Shown: positions 36,198-43,028 of the stretch, in pieces
Layout of the letters: the number at the start of each line of letters is the position of its first letter
How positions within the stretch are numbered: the first letter of the stretch is position 1
Assembly (NCBI GenBank): GCA_023430625.1
Contig: JAEZAA010000039.1
Coordinates: 1 to 59,193 of the forward strand
Source: Pseudomonadota bacterium
Lineage (GTDB): Bacteria; Pseudomonadota; Gammaproteobacteria; Pseudomonadales; Oleiphilaceae
Length of the DNA stretch: 59,193 bases
Direction: 5' to 3'
Notes under the pieces: generated by a model
What the model saw: only the letters and a program-made list of their open reading frames with translations
What the model was told of the DNA's origin: nothing
Databases searched by the model: none
Program-made: the position numbers and the translations under genes

Positions 36198-36369
36198 GAC
36201 CATTTCACTCTTGATGATGGAGGTCCGGCTTCGCCCGCCCGGGCCCCGAGTTTAAAATACTGAGTCTCATCCCTGGGTGCGCGCCAGGCGCCACGCGCAT
36301 CTTACCGGAGCAGGCCCTGCGGGAAAAGTTGAGCGGCCAGCGCCTGACAGTGGAAAGACTGGCACAGGC

Positions 36370-36399
36370 TTTACAAGCTCCGAAGGAAGGGAGTAGAAT
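36370..36399 (+). promoter_or_regulatory. Promoter of the rpsU-yqeY-dnaG-rpoD operon
   Basis: TTTACA (36370-36375) and TAGAAT (36394-36399) are 18 nt apart and followed by a GC-rich GCGCGCC discriminator, as in stringently controlled promoters. The start would be about 75 nt before rpsU. Confidence 0.65.
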
Positions 36400-36482
36400 G
36401 CGCGCCCTTATTGTTTATTCTGGCGTCAATTTGCACAGCGCCGGGATCAGATCGACAACTGGTTAACAAAGGTAGATTTTGA

Positions 36483-36698
36483 ATGCCATCAGTCAAAGTA
36501 AAAGATAACGAACCTTTCGATATCGCCCTGCGCCGCTTCAAGCGCTCCTGCGAAAAAGCTGGAGTCCTGTCCGAAGTCCGTCGTCGTGAGTTCTACGAGA
36601 AGCCCACTTCTGTGCGCAAGCGCAAGATGGCTGCTGCCGTGAAGCGTCACGCGAAGAAGCTGCAGCGCGAACAGAAGCGGTTCGAACGTCTGTATTGA
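36483..36698 (+). CDS. rpsU: 30S ribosomal protein S21
   Basis: S21 is a small, very basic protein of the 30S platform needed for initiation. The 71-residue product has the family sequence PSVKVKDNEPFDIALRRFKR at the start and a Lys/Arg-rich end (KRHAKKLQREQKRFERLY). It is the first gene of the macromolecular-synthesis operon, linking ribosome, replication priming and sigma-70 output. Confidence 0.97.
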   Translation: MPSVKVKDNEPFDIALRRFKRSCEKAGVLSEVRRREFYEKPTSVRKRKMAAAVKRHAKKLQREQKRFERLY

Positions 36699-36759
36699 TT
36701 GATGGCGGCAGTTTCGACTGCCCGCCCCTGGATCTTGACCATCTAGCCAGAAGATCACC

Positions 36760-37215
36760 ATGTCTGACGCCGGTTTAAAGCATAGCCTGACCGAGGCAAT
36801 GAAAGACGCCATGCGCGCCAAGGACAAAGATCGCCTGGGCGCCATTCGCCTGATTCTTGCCGAGATCAAGCGCATCGAAGTCGATGAGCGGATCGAAGTG
36901 AGTGATGAACGGGTGCTGGCTGTTCTGGATAAAATGGTCAAGCAGCGCAAAGACTCCGTCGCGCAGTTCCGTCAGGCTGCCCGCGAAGACCTTGCCGCCA
37001 AGGAAGAACAGGAAATCAGCGTTATTCAGGAGTTCCTGCCCGCCGCCCTGTCGGATGAGGAGCTGGACCGCTTGATCACGATGGCAATCGAGCAGTCCGG
37101 TGCCAATACCATGCAGGACATGGGAAAGGTCATGGGCATCCTGAAGCCGCAGATCCAGGGCCGCGCCGACGTCGGCGCGGTCAGTCAGCGGGTCAAAAGC
37201 CGCTTAACCAGCTAA
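36760..37215 (+). CDS. GatB/YqeY domain protein
   Basis: The 151-residue helical protein has the YqeY pattern: LTEAMKDAMRAKDKDRLGAI at the start and IMQ-like segments such as NTMQDMGKVMGILKPQIQGR near the end, related to the tRNA-binding tail domain of GatB. A role in tRNA-dependent processes is suspected in the family, but the function is unproven. It lies between rpsU and dnaG, a common position in Pseudomonas relatives. Confidence 0.9.
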   Translation: MSDAGLKHSLTEAMKDAMRAKDKDRLGAIRLILAEIKRIEVDERIEVSDERVLAVLDKMVKQRKDSVAQFRQAAREDLAAKEEQEISVIQEFLPAALSDEELDRLITMAIEQSGANTMQDMGKVMGILKPQIQGRADVGAVSQRVKSRLTS

Positions 37216-37401
37216 CGCACCCGACCTCAAACGCTCCACCCCAAGCCCGTCGATCCCGCCTGCTTGTGTTATGCTCTATCGAGACCATTTGGCAGCAGCC
37301 TTCCAAGCTGCCGGGTATGTCATTGCCCCGGCAAAGGCATCGCTTCGTGAAACCATCGCCCCGGAACCGCTATTGACCGGCAAAACGATTGACGGAATCC
37401 C

Positions 37402-39138
37402 ATGTCTGGCCTGATCCCCCAGCAATTCATTGACGACCTTAGCTCCCGACTCGACATTGTCGATCTCCTGGGTGCGCGCATCCGCCTCAAGAAATCCGGC
37501 GCCAACTACACCGCCTGCTGCCCGTTTCACGACGAAAAAACCCCGTCCATGTATATCTACACGGATCCGGGCAACCAGCATTATCACTGCTTCGGCTGTG
37601 GCGCCCACGGTGGCGTCATTCAGTTCGTGCAGGAATTCGACGGACTCAATTTTCCGGAAACCATCGAACTCTTGGCCCGCCAGGCGGGGCTTGAGGTGCC
37701 ACGCCGCAGCCAGGACTTCAAGCCGGATCCCAACCGCCCCATCCTGGACGCCCTGGAATGGGCCAAGGATCTGTATCGCGAGCAACTGCGCAGCCATCCG
37801 CAGCGCCAATTGGCGCTGGATTACCTGAGCCGGCGCGGGCTCAACGAAGAAATCATCGAGCGCTACCAGATCGGCTTTGCGCCGGCCAATGCGTCACTGT
37901 TGAGCCAGTCCGCCTCCCCGCAACAGCGCAAGGCGCTTCTTGAGGCCAAGATCGTGCTGGAACGCGACGGGCGCACCTTCGATTTGTTCAACAACCGCAT
38001 CATGTTCCCCATCCGGGACCGCCGCGGCAAAACCATCGCCTTTGGCGGCCGCACCCTGGGCAACGATCGCAGCAAGTACATCAATTCACCCGAATCCCCG
38101 GTGTTTCACAAGAGCAGCCATCTATACGGGCTGTTCGAAACGATGAAGGTGGAGCGCCAGCCCAAGCGCCTGCTGGTGGTCGAAGGCTACATGGACGTGG
38201 TGTCCCTGGCCCAGTTCGGCATCCATTACAGCGTGGCCACGCTGGGAACCGCCACCAACCAGGAGAACATCAGTTATCTCCTGCGCCAGACCCAGGAAGT
38301 GATTTTCTGTTTCGATGGCGACCGGGCCGGTTTTGAAGCCGCCCGCAAGGCCATGAACAACTGCCTGCCGTTATTGGCGGATGGGATGGAGCTGCGCTTT
38401 CTCATGCTGCCGCAAGGGGAAGACCCGGACACCCTGGTGCGCAAGGAAGGCTTTGACCAGTTCAACAAGCGCCTGGACCAGGCCCGCCCGTTGTCCCTGT
38501 TCTTTTTCGACATCCACGGCGAAGGCCTCAACCTGGATCTGCCCGAGCACAAGGGCATCCTGAAAACCCGTGCCGAGCCCCAGCTTGCCCAGATCACGGC
38601 GCCGATCTTGCGCAACTCCATGCGCGACCAGCTGCGTGCCCTGACCGACGTCTTTTTTGCTCGCAAGCAACAGTTTCAACAGCGTAATCAAGCCAAGGCC
38701 CAGATTTTTCGGGAAACCCGCCTGGACGTGGTCCACCGCCCCGGCATTTTTATCTGCCTGGCCCTGTACTACGCACCGGAGACCTGGCCCGAATTTAAGA
38801 CACTGCTCGATATCAGCCCGGATACCCCGGACATGCGCCAAGCCCAGGACTTCTTGCGCTACCTGCGCGACCAGCAAATCGATTCGCAAGTGGCACTACT
38901 CAGTAAACTGTCGCTGGATGAAGGCAATCGCAGCCGTTTCAGCAGCCTGTTCAACGGCATGGAGATCATGCCCGACGCCGACACCGCCAAACACCAAGGG
39001 CTAGCCGCCCTACGGCAGGCGGAAAAACACTGGCGGGATCAGCGCCAGCAGGTCCTGGCGGAAAAACTTGGTCGGGAGGGCCGGCTAAGCGATGAGGAAC
39101 TTGCAGAGCTGCGCCAGCTCTCGACGATCAAGCATTAG
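37402..39138 (+). CDS. dnaG: DNA primase
   Basis: DnaG makes the RNA primers for replication. The 578-residue product has the N-terminal zinc finger (C40, H43, C63, C66), the RNA polymerase core with the TOPRIM motif VVEGYMDVVSLAQ and the acidic FCFDGDRAG, and a C-terminal helicase-interaction domain. The length matches E. coli (581). The 186-bp gap before it may hold a processing site or weak terminator; none was clear. Confidence 0.96.
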   Translation: MSGLIPQQFIDDLSSRLDIVDLLGARIRLKKSGANYTACCPFHDEKTPSMYIYTDPGNQHYHCFGCGAHGGVIQFVQEFDGLNFPETIELLARQAGLEVPRRSQDFKPDPNRPILDALEWAKDLYREQLRSHPQRQLALDYLSRRGLNEEIIERYQIGFAPANASLLSQSASPQQRKALLEAKIVLERDGRTFDLFNNRIMFPIRDRRGKTIAFGGRTLGNDRSKYINSPESPVFHKSSHLYGLFETMKVERQPKRLLVVEGYMDVVSLAQFGIHYSVATLGTATNQENISYLLRQTQEVIFCFDGDRAGFEAARKAMNNCLPLLADGMELRFLMLPQGEDPDTLVRKEGFDQFNKRLDQARPLSLFFFDIHGEGLNLDLPEHKGILKTRAEPQLAQITAPILRNSMRDQLRALTDVFFARKQQFQQRNQAKAQIFRETRLDVVHRPGIFICLALYYAPETWPEFKTLLDISPDTPDMRQAQDFLRYLRDQQIDSQVALLSKLSLDEGNRSRFSSLFNGMEIMPDADTAKHQGLAALRQAEKHWRDQRQQVLAEKLGREGRLSDEELAELRQLSTIKH

Positions 39139-39279
39139 ACAGACCTGGCGGGCAATTGCGCCATGTTTTTAGCCTGTCCCGCCACTCTGAGCGCAGGCCG
39201 CGCGAGGCGCGCCATCCTAGACAGACGTGCCTTCGCACTCTATCATGACCCGGATTTTTCCAATCTCTCGGCACTCGTC

Positions 39280-39307
39280 CTTGAACTCCCGCCATCCGCC
39301 TCCATAT
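39280..39307 (+). promoter_or_regulatory. Candidate heat-shock (sigma-32) promoter before rpoD
   Basis: CTTGAAC (39280-39286), a 13-nt spacer and CTCCATAT (39300-39307) match the sigma-32 consensus CTTGAAA-N12-14-CCCCATNT with one mismatch in each box. In E. coli rpoD is also read from an internal heat-shock promoter, located there within dnaG. Confidence 0.6.
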
Positions 39308-39393
39308 AGAGGCGATATAGCAGCATTGACCGTTTCAAGCTATAATATCCGTTTATTTTTGGTCCTTTCCGCAACCAGTTTTGCAGGGTGAAT

Positions 39394-41250
39394 ATGTCTG
39401 GCAACTCCCAAAAGTCCCGTCTGAAAGATCTCATCGCCCGAGGTAAGGAGCAGGGTTATCTCACTTACGCAGAAGTGAACGACCACCTTCCGGAGGATAT
39501 TGCAGATCCGGATCAGGTTGAAGACATCATCCGCATGATCAACGACATGGGCATCCAAGTCTGTGAGGAAGCCCCCGATGCGGATACCCTGCTCATGACG
39601 GACAGCGATACGGCCGACGAAGCCGCCGCTGCCGAGGCTGCCGCCGCACTGGCTGCAGTGGAAGGCGATGCATCCCGCACCACCGATCCGGTGCGTATGT
39701 ACATGAGGGAAATGGGCACCGTTGAACTTCTGACACGGGAAGGCGAGATTGTCATCGCCAAGCGTATCGAAGAAGGCCTGCGGGATGTCATGGCCGCACT
39801 GGCCTACTACCCTGGCACGGTACAAGCCGTGCTGGAATCCTATGACCGCACGGTGAACGAACAGGGCCGGTTGAGCGACGTGATCAGCGGCTATCTCGAT
39901 CCCGATGCAGAAGAAGCCCTTCCCGCCGAAGCCGAAGCGGAGTTCGAGGAACCCGCCAGCGCCAGCGAGGCTGCCGACAAGGACGATGAGGACGAGGACG
40001 AAGAGTCCTCCTCCAGCAGTGACGAAGAGACCGAGAGCGGCCCCGATCCTGAGGTGGCACGCATCCGTTTTGCCGATCTGCGCAATCAACTGGAAAAGGC
40101 GGAAGCCGCCGCTGCCAAGCATGGCCGCGATTCCAAGCAGGCTCAGGCTGAATACGAAGAGCTGGGACGCATCTTTGCGCCCTTCAAGCTGGCCCAGCGT
40201 CAGTTCGAGCAACTGGTCACCGACATCCGCACCACCAACGACAATGTTCGTGCCTACGAGCGCGACATCATGCGGATCTGTACCCGTGACTGCAAAATGC
40301 CGCGCAAGGACTTCATCAAGCAGTTCCCTGGCAACGAGACCAATCTCGACTGGACCAATGAGCTGATCAAAAAGAAGTCCGACTATGCCTCCGCCATTGC
40401 CGCGCGCCAGGAAGAACTGGTTCGCCTGCAGCGTCGGATCGCGCAGGTGGAGAACGAAGTCGGTCTGAGCATCCCGGACATCAAGGAAATCAACCGTCGT
40501 ATTTCCATCGGTGAAGCCAAGGCTCGCCGCGCCAAGAAAGAGATGGTGGAAGCCAACCTGCGTCTGGTGATCTCCATCGCCAAGAAGTACACCAACCGCG
40601 GCCTACAGTTCCTGGACCTGATCCAGGAAGGCAACATCGGTTTGATGAAGGCGGTGGACAAGTTCGAATACCGGCGCGGTTACAAGTTCTCGACCTACGC
40701 CACCTGGTGGATTCGTCAGGCCATCACCCGCTCTATCGCGGATCAGGCCCGCACCATCCGGATTCCGGTGCACATGATCGAGACCATCAACAAGCTCAAC
40801 CGTATCTCCCGTCAGATGCTGCAGGAGATGGGCCGCGAGCCCACGCCGGAAGAGCTGGGCAAGCGCATGGACATGCCGGAAGAGAAAGTGCGCAAGGTGC
40901 TCAAGATCGCCAAAGAGCCGATCTCCATGGAAACCCCCATCGGTGACGATGAAGATTCACACTTGGGTGATTTCATCGAGGACACCCTGGCCCATTCGCC
41001 GGTGGATTCCGCCACGGGCGAAGGCCTGCGTGAAGCCACCCGCAAGGTGCTGGCCGGCCTCACCGCACGGGAAGCCAAGGTTCTGCGTATGCGCTTCGGC
41101 ATCGAGATGAACACCGACCACACGCTGGAGGAAGTCGGCAAGCAGTTCGACGTCACCCGCGAGCGGATTCGTCAGATCGAAGCCAAGGCCCTGCGCAAGC
41201 TGCGTCACCCGAGCCGTTCCGACCACCTGCGCAGCTTCCTGGACGAATAA
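39394..41250 (+). CDS. rpoD: RNA polymerase primary sigma factor RpoD (sigma-70)
   Basis: This is the housekeeping sigma factor. The 618-residue product has region 1.1 (SRLKDLIARGKEQGYLTYAE), region 1.2 (DPVRMYMREMGTVELLTREGE), a non-conserved region with a strongly acidic Asp/Glu/Ser stretch around residues 190-220, region 2 (NLRLVISIAKKYTNRGLQF, YKFSTYATWWIRQAI), region 3 and region 4 with the HTH (LEEVGKQFDVTRERIRQIE). The ATG at 39394 is used; a GTG two codons upstream (39388) is possible. A hairpin terminator and a tRNA gene follow. Confidence 0.97.
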   Translation: MSGNSQKSRLKDLIARGKEQGYLTYAEVNDHLPEDIADPDQVEDIIRMINDMGIQVCEEAPDADTLLMTDSDTADEAAAAEAAAALAAVEGDASRTTDPVRMYMREMGTVELLTREGEIVIAKRIEEGLRDVMAALAYYPGTVQAVLESYDRTVNEQGRLSDVISGYLDPDAEEALPAEAEAEFEEPASASEAADKDDEDEDEESSSSSDEETESGPDPEVARIRFADLRNQLEKAEAAAAKHGRDSKQAQAEYEELGRIFAPFKLAQRQFEQLVTDIRTTNDNVRAYERDIMRICTRDCKMPRKDFIKQFPGNETNLDWTNELIKKKSDYASAIAARQEELVRLQRRIAQVENEVGLSIPDIKEINRRISIGEAKARRAKKEMVEANLRLVISIAKKYTNRGLQFLDLIQEGNIGLMKAVDKFEYRRGYKFSTYATWWIRQAITRSIADQARTIRIPVHMIETINKLNRISRQMLQEMGREPTPEELGKRMDMPEEKVRKVLKIAKEPISMETPIGDDEDSHLGDFIEDTLAHSPVDSATGEGLREATRKVLAGLTAREAKVLRMRFGIEMNTDHTLEEVGKQFDVTRERIRQIEAKALRKLRHPSRSDHLRSFLDE

Positions 41251-41277
41251 GCATTCCGTCCAAGTCGTTGTAAATCC

Positions 41278-41307
41278 TTGGCGGGCGCCTGTAGTAGAAG
41301 CTATAAT
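41278..41307 (+). promoter_or_regulatory. Probable tRNA promoter nested in the rpoD terminator
   Basis: TTGGCG (41278-41283) and a perfect TATAAT (41302-41307) are 18 nt apart, about 27 nt before the tRNA 5' end. The -10 box lies inside the loop of the hairpin at 41283-41314. Confidence 0.6.
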
Positions 41308-41320
41308 GGCGCCCGTTTTT
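41283..41320 (+). terminator. rpoD terminator
   Basis: GGGCGCC (41283-41289) and GGCGCCC (41308-41314) form a perfect 7-bp stem with an 18-nt loop, followed by GTTTTT. The loop contains the tRNA -10 box. Confidence 0.7.
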
Positions 41321-41333
41321 ATTTCAAAGTTTT

Positions 41334-41662
41334 GGGCCTGTAGCTCAGCGGTTAGAGCAGAGGACTTAGCGAGACGAAACCTAAACGTCAATCGATGCAT
41401 GGTTAAGTCTCTATGGGTTGCCCGGTACCAAGTTAACTCTGGTGGCGGGTAGAACTGGTCAAAGTCGGTGAAAGCTAAATCCCCTAGGGGATATGCCAAT
41501 ACCGAGCCAAGCCTCCACTCCGGTGGCGGAAGGTGTAGAGACTAGACGGCCAGCCTGTAATGGGAAGGTATAGTCCAGACCACAAACCCGAAAGGGGCGA
41601 CGAAAGTCGTAGTGGTAAGCATAATCCTTTGGTCCAGGGTTCAAATCCCTGCGGGCCCACCA
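41334..41662 (+). tRNA. tRNA-Ile2 (CAU anticodon), split by a group I intron
   Basis: Exon 1 is 41334-41366 and exon 2 is 41620-41662; together they give a normal 76-nt tRNA with encoded CCA. The acceptor GGGCCTG pairs with CGGGCCC, the D stem is GCTC/GAGC, the anticodon stem is GAGGA/TCCTT with loop CTCATAA, and the T stem is CAGGG/CCCTG with loop TTCAAAT. The anticodon CAU and the resemblance to E. coli ileX in the anticodon arm favour tRNA-Ile2, whose C34 is changed to lysidine by TilS; elongator tRNA-Met is the alternative. The gene can only work if the intron is removed. Pseudomonas has a CAU tRNA in the same place after rpoD. Confidence 0.93.
41367..41619 (+). ncRNA. Group I self-splicing intron in the tRNA anticodon loop
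   Basis: The 253-nt insert lies exactly between U33 and C34, follows a U and ends in G, as group I introns do. It contains the conserved core strings ACCGAGCCAAGCC (41501-41513), AGAGACTAGACGG (41537-41549) and AAGGTATAGTCC (41565-41576), closely like the Azoarcus tRNA-Ile intron (subgroup IC3). A GAAA-capped hairpin CGACGAAAGTCG lies near the 3' end. There is no room for a homing endonuclease gene. P1 is unsettled: GGUU at 41401-41404 can pair with GACU including the expected U-G wobble, and TAAGTCTCT at 41404-41412 can form a longer pairing across the junction. Confidence 0.92.
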
Positions 41663-41667
41663 TCTTG

Positions 41668-41692
41668 CCGAGGCTATCAAGGCCTCGGTATT
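41668..41692 (+). terminator. tRNA terminator hairpin
   Basis: CCGAGGC (41668-41674) and GCCTCGG (41682-41688) form a perfect 7-bp stem 6 nt after the CCA end, followed by TATTT. It is symmetrical enough to act also on tnpB read-through from the other strand. Confidence 0.75.
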
Positions 41693-41709
41693 TCATTTCT
41701 CATACGACT

Positions 41710-41736
41710 GCTCCCGATAATCAGAGCAGAGGACTC
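41710..41736 (+). other. Truncated tRNA-like sequence overlapping the tnpB 3' end
   Basis: AGAGCAGAGGACTC (41723-41736) is identical over 14 nt to the joined exons of the tRNA at 41334, from the D stem to C34. Upstream, GCTC (41710-41713) can pair with GAGC (41724-41727), like a D arm with a changed 10-nt loop. The similarity stops after C34, within one base of the intron insertion point. The 14 nt are also codons of the last residues of tnpB on the minus strand. A chance match of this length in such a short region is very unlikely. Confidence 0.75.
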
Positions 41737-42848
41737 TTGGCACCCTTCCCTATAGCCTTCAGCGTCGCCGGTACTACAGACGTTCGAGCCAGAGGAATTC
41801 CTGCGACCAGACGGCGGTGCCCCGCCGCGAGAATGTTCTGTGCGGCATTTCTATCGCGATCGTGCCTGACACCACAGACACTGCACTCCCATTCTCTTAT
41901 TCCAAGACCTGCGATACCCGTCGGCCTCGAGTCAGGTAATGCCCCGCAACTCGAACAGGTCTGGGTGGTGTAAGCTTCGTCGATCTCTTGGAAAACCACG
42001 CCTGCGTGCTCGCACTTATAGGCCAACATGATTTTCAACATACCCCAGCCAGCATCATGAACCGACTTGGACAGCCGTGTTCCAACCAGCGCCTGGGGCT
42101 TCACATTACCAACGAAGATTGCCGCATGGTTGTTTACCAGCTTGCGGCTAAATTTATGTAGCGCGTCCTTGCGCCGATTGGCGATCTTGGCATGAATCGC
42201 CTGGGCGCGTTTCTTCTTACGAGCCCGTTGTGCGCTGGCCAATGCCTGCTCGCAATCCCGAAACCAATGGCCCGCTTGGAGCTTCTCACCCAGGCTCGGC
42301 GTAGCAATGTCCTTTAGCCCAAGATCGAGGCCGACGGCCGTCATACCTTTTGATGGAACGGGTTTAGCCTCGACGACCACATTAAAGTACCAACGCCCAC
42401 GAGCATCTTCCGTAAAACTCGCCGTCCGAAAACGGTACTGCGATAGTCCGTAACTGTCCCAGACACTGAAGTAATGGCCATTGTGATAGACCTGGCCATT
42501 CTTCCAGCAAGCTGCTCCGGTGTTGATCGGTATCCAGCCTAATGAACGTCGTACGCCTTTACTTTTACGCCAGGCCAGCCGGCTCCTGCGGAACTGTTGG
42601 CGCCGCGTTACGTATTCCTTTGCAACACATTGAAGAGTTTGACTATGAAGCCCCAGTTCTTTCTGGGCTCCTTTCATATAGGGATGCAGATCAAAGGTAG
42701 ACAGAAATAAACCACGCTCGCGAATGCAACGACTACTGAGCTCATTGCAGTAGTTCCAACACAGGTTGACCGCGCATGCTAGTTGCCGCAGGAGAGGAAC
42801 ATGCTTGTCGCGAACGCGAACTCTTATTGTTTTAGTAAAATCAGCCAT
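41721..42848 (-). CDS. tnpB: TnpB-family RNA-guided nuclease homologue (IS1341-type, no TnpA)
   Basis: The 375-residue product has the TnpB layout: an N-terminal helical/WED-like region with ACAVNLCWNYCNELSSR, RuvC-I with catalytic Asp in GLDLGLKD (D175), the bridge and RuvC-II region, a zinc ribbon (C298, C301, C322, C325) and RuvC-III DRDRNAAQNIL (D332). Where canonical TnpB has Glu (VVEDLNVK) this one has FVGNVK (G247), so the nuclease may be inactive or may use a relocated Glu such as E288 or E291. The ATG at 42848 is preferred over a GTG at 42851. No Y1 transposase is next to it. It converges on the intron-bearing tRNA. Confidence 0.9.
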   Translation of the reverse strand: MADFTKTIRVRVRDKHVPLLRQLACAVNLCWNYCNELSSRCIRERGLFLSTFDLHPYMKGAQKELGLHSQTLQCVAKEYVTRRQQFRRSRLAWRKSKGVRRSLGWIPINTGAACWKNGQVYHNGHYFSVWDSYGLSQYRFRTASFTEDARGRWYFNVVVEAKPVPSKGMTAVGLDLGLKDIATPSLGEKLQAGHWFRDCEQALASAQRARKKKRAQAIHAKIANRRKDALHKFSRKLVNNHAAIFVGNVKPQALVGTRLSKSVHDAGWGMLKIMLAYKCEHAGVVFQEIDEAYTTQTCSSCGALPDSRPTGIAGLGIREWECSVCGVRHDRDRNAAQNILAAGHRRLVAGIPLARTSVVPATLKAIGKGAKSPLL

Positions 42849-42850
42849 CA

Positions 42851-42866
42851 CTGGATATTAATCCAG
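42851..42866 (-). repeat. Palindrome at the 5' side of tnpB, possible element end
   Basis: CTGGAT, ATTA and ATCCAG form a 6-bp stem hairpin at the start of tnpB. IS200/IS605-type elements often carry subterminal hairpins, so this may mark the left end. On the tnpB strand it includes GGATTA, which is also present beside the anticodon of the intact tRNA sequence. Confidence 0.4.
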
Positions 42867-42983
42867 TTAAAAATCCCGCACAAGCTGACTGCTATGCAGT
42901 GGATTGCGCATCAAACGCGCCTTCCTGTGTTCTTCTAACGCCAAGAGCTCCCGTCACATTCCTGTAATCTCGCGCCTCTAGGG

Positions 42984-43012
42984 TGATGCACGACAACCTA
43001 TGTTTTGCATCA
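42984..43012 (+). promoter_or_regulatory. Inverted repeat before the anchor-I lipoprotein gene
   Basis: TGATGCA (42984-42990) and TGCATCA (43006-43012) form a perfect 7-bp inverted repeat with a 15-nt spacer, ending 16 nt before the start codon. It could be a leader hairpin or operator. Confidence 0.35.
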
Positions 43013-43028
43013 TCCAGAGAGGTAACCC

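Noticed and set aside
39326..39346. TTGACC with TATAAT as an rpoD promoter
   Set aside because: The spacer is only 9 nt, too short for sigma-70; only the TATAAT alone could matter.
41560..41973. 137-residue open frame over the intron 3' half and tRNA
   Set aside because: It crosses the tRNA exon and terminator, has no Shine-Dalgarno sequence and unlikely composition; it is a shadow.
41367..42848. A true IStron (group I intron fused with tnpB)
   Set aside because: The intron ends cleanly at 41619 and the tRNA is complete before tnpB starts, so tnpB lies outside the spliced unit and on the other strand.
42857..42880. Second half of a tRNA (exon 2 remnant) on the far side of tnpB
   Set aside because: AATCC and AAATCCC strings occur but with the wrong spacing, so the likeness is probably chance.
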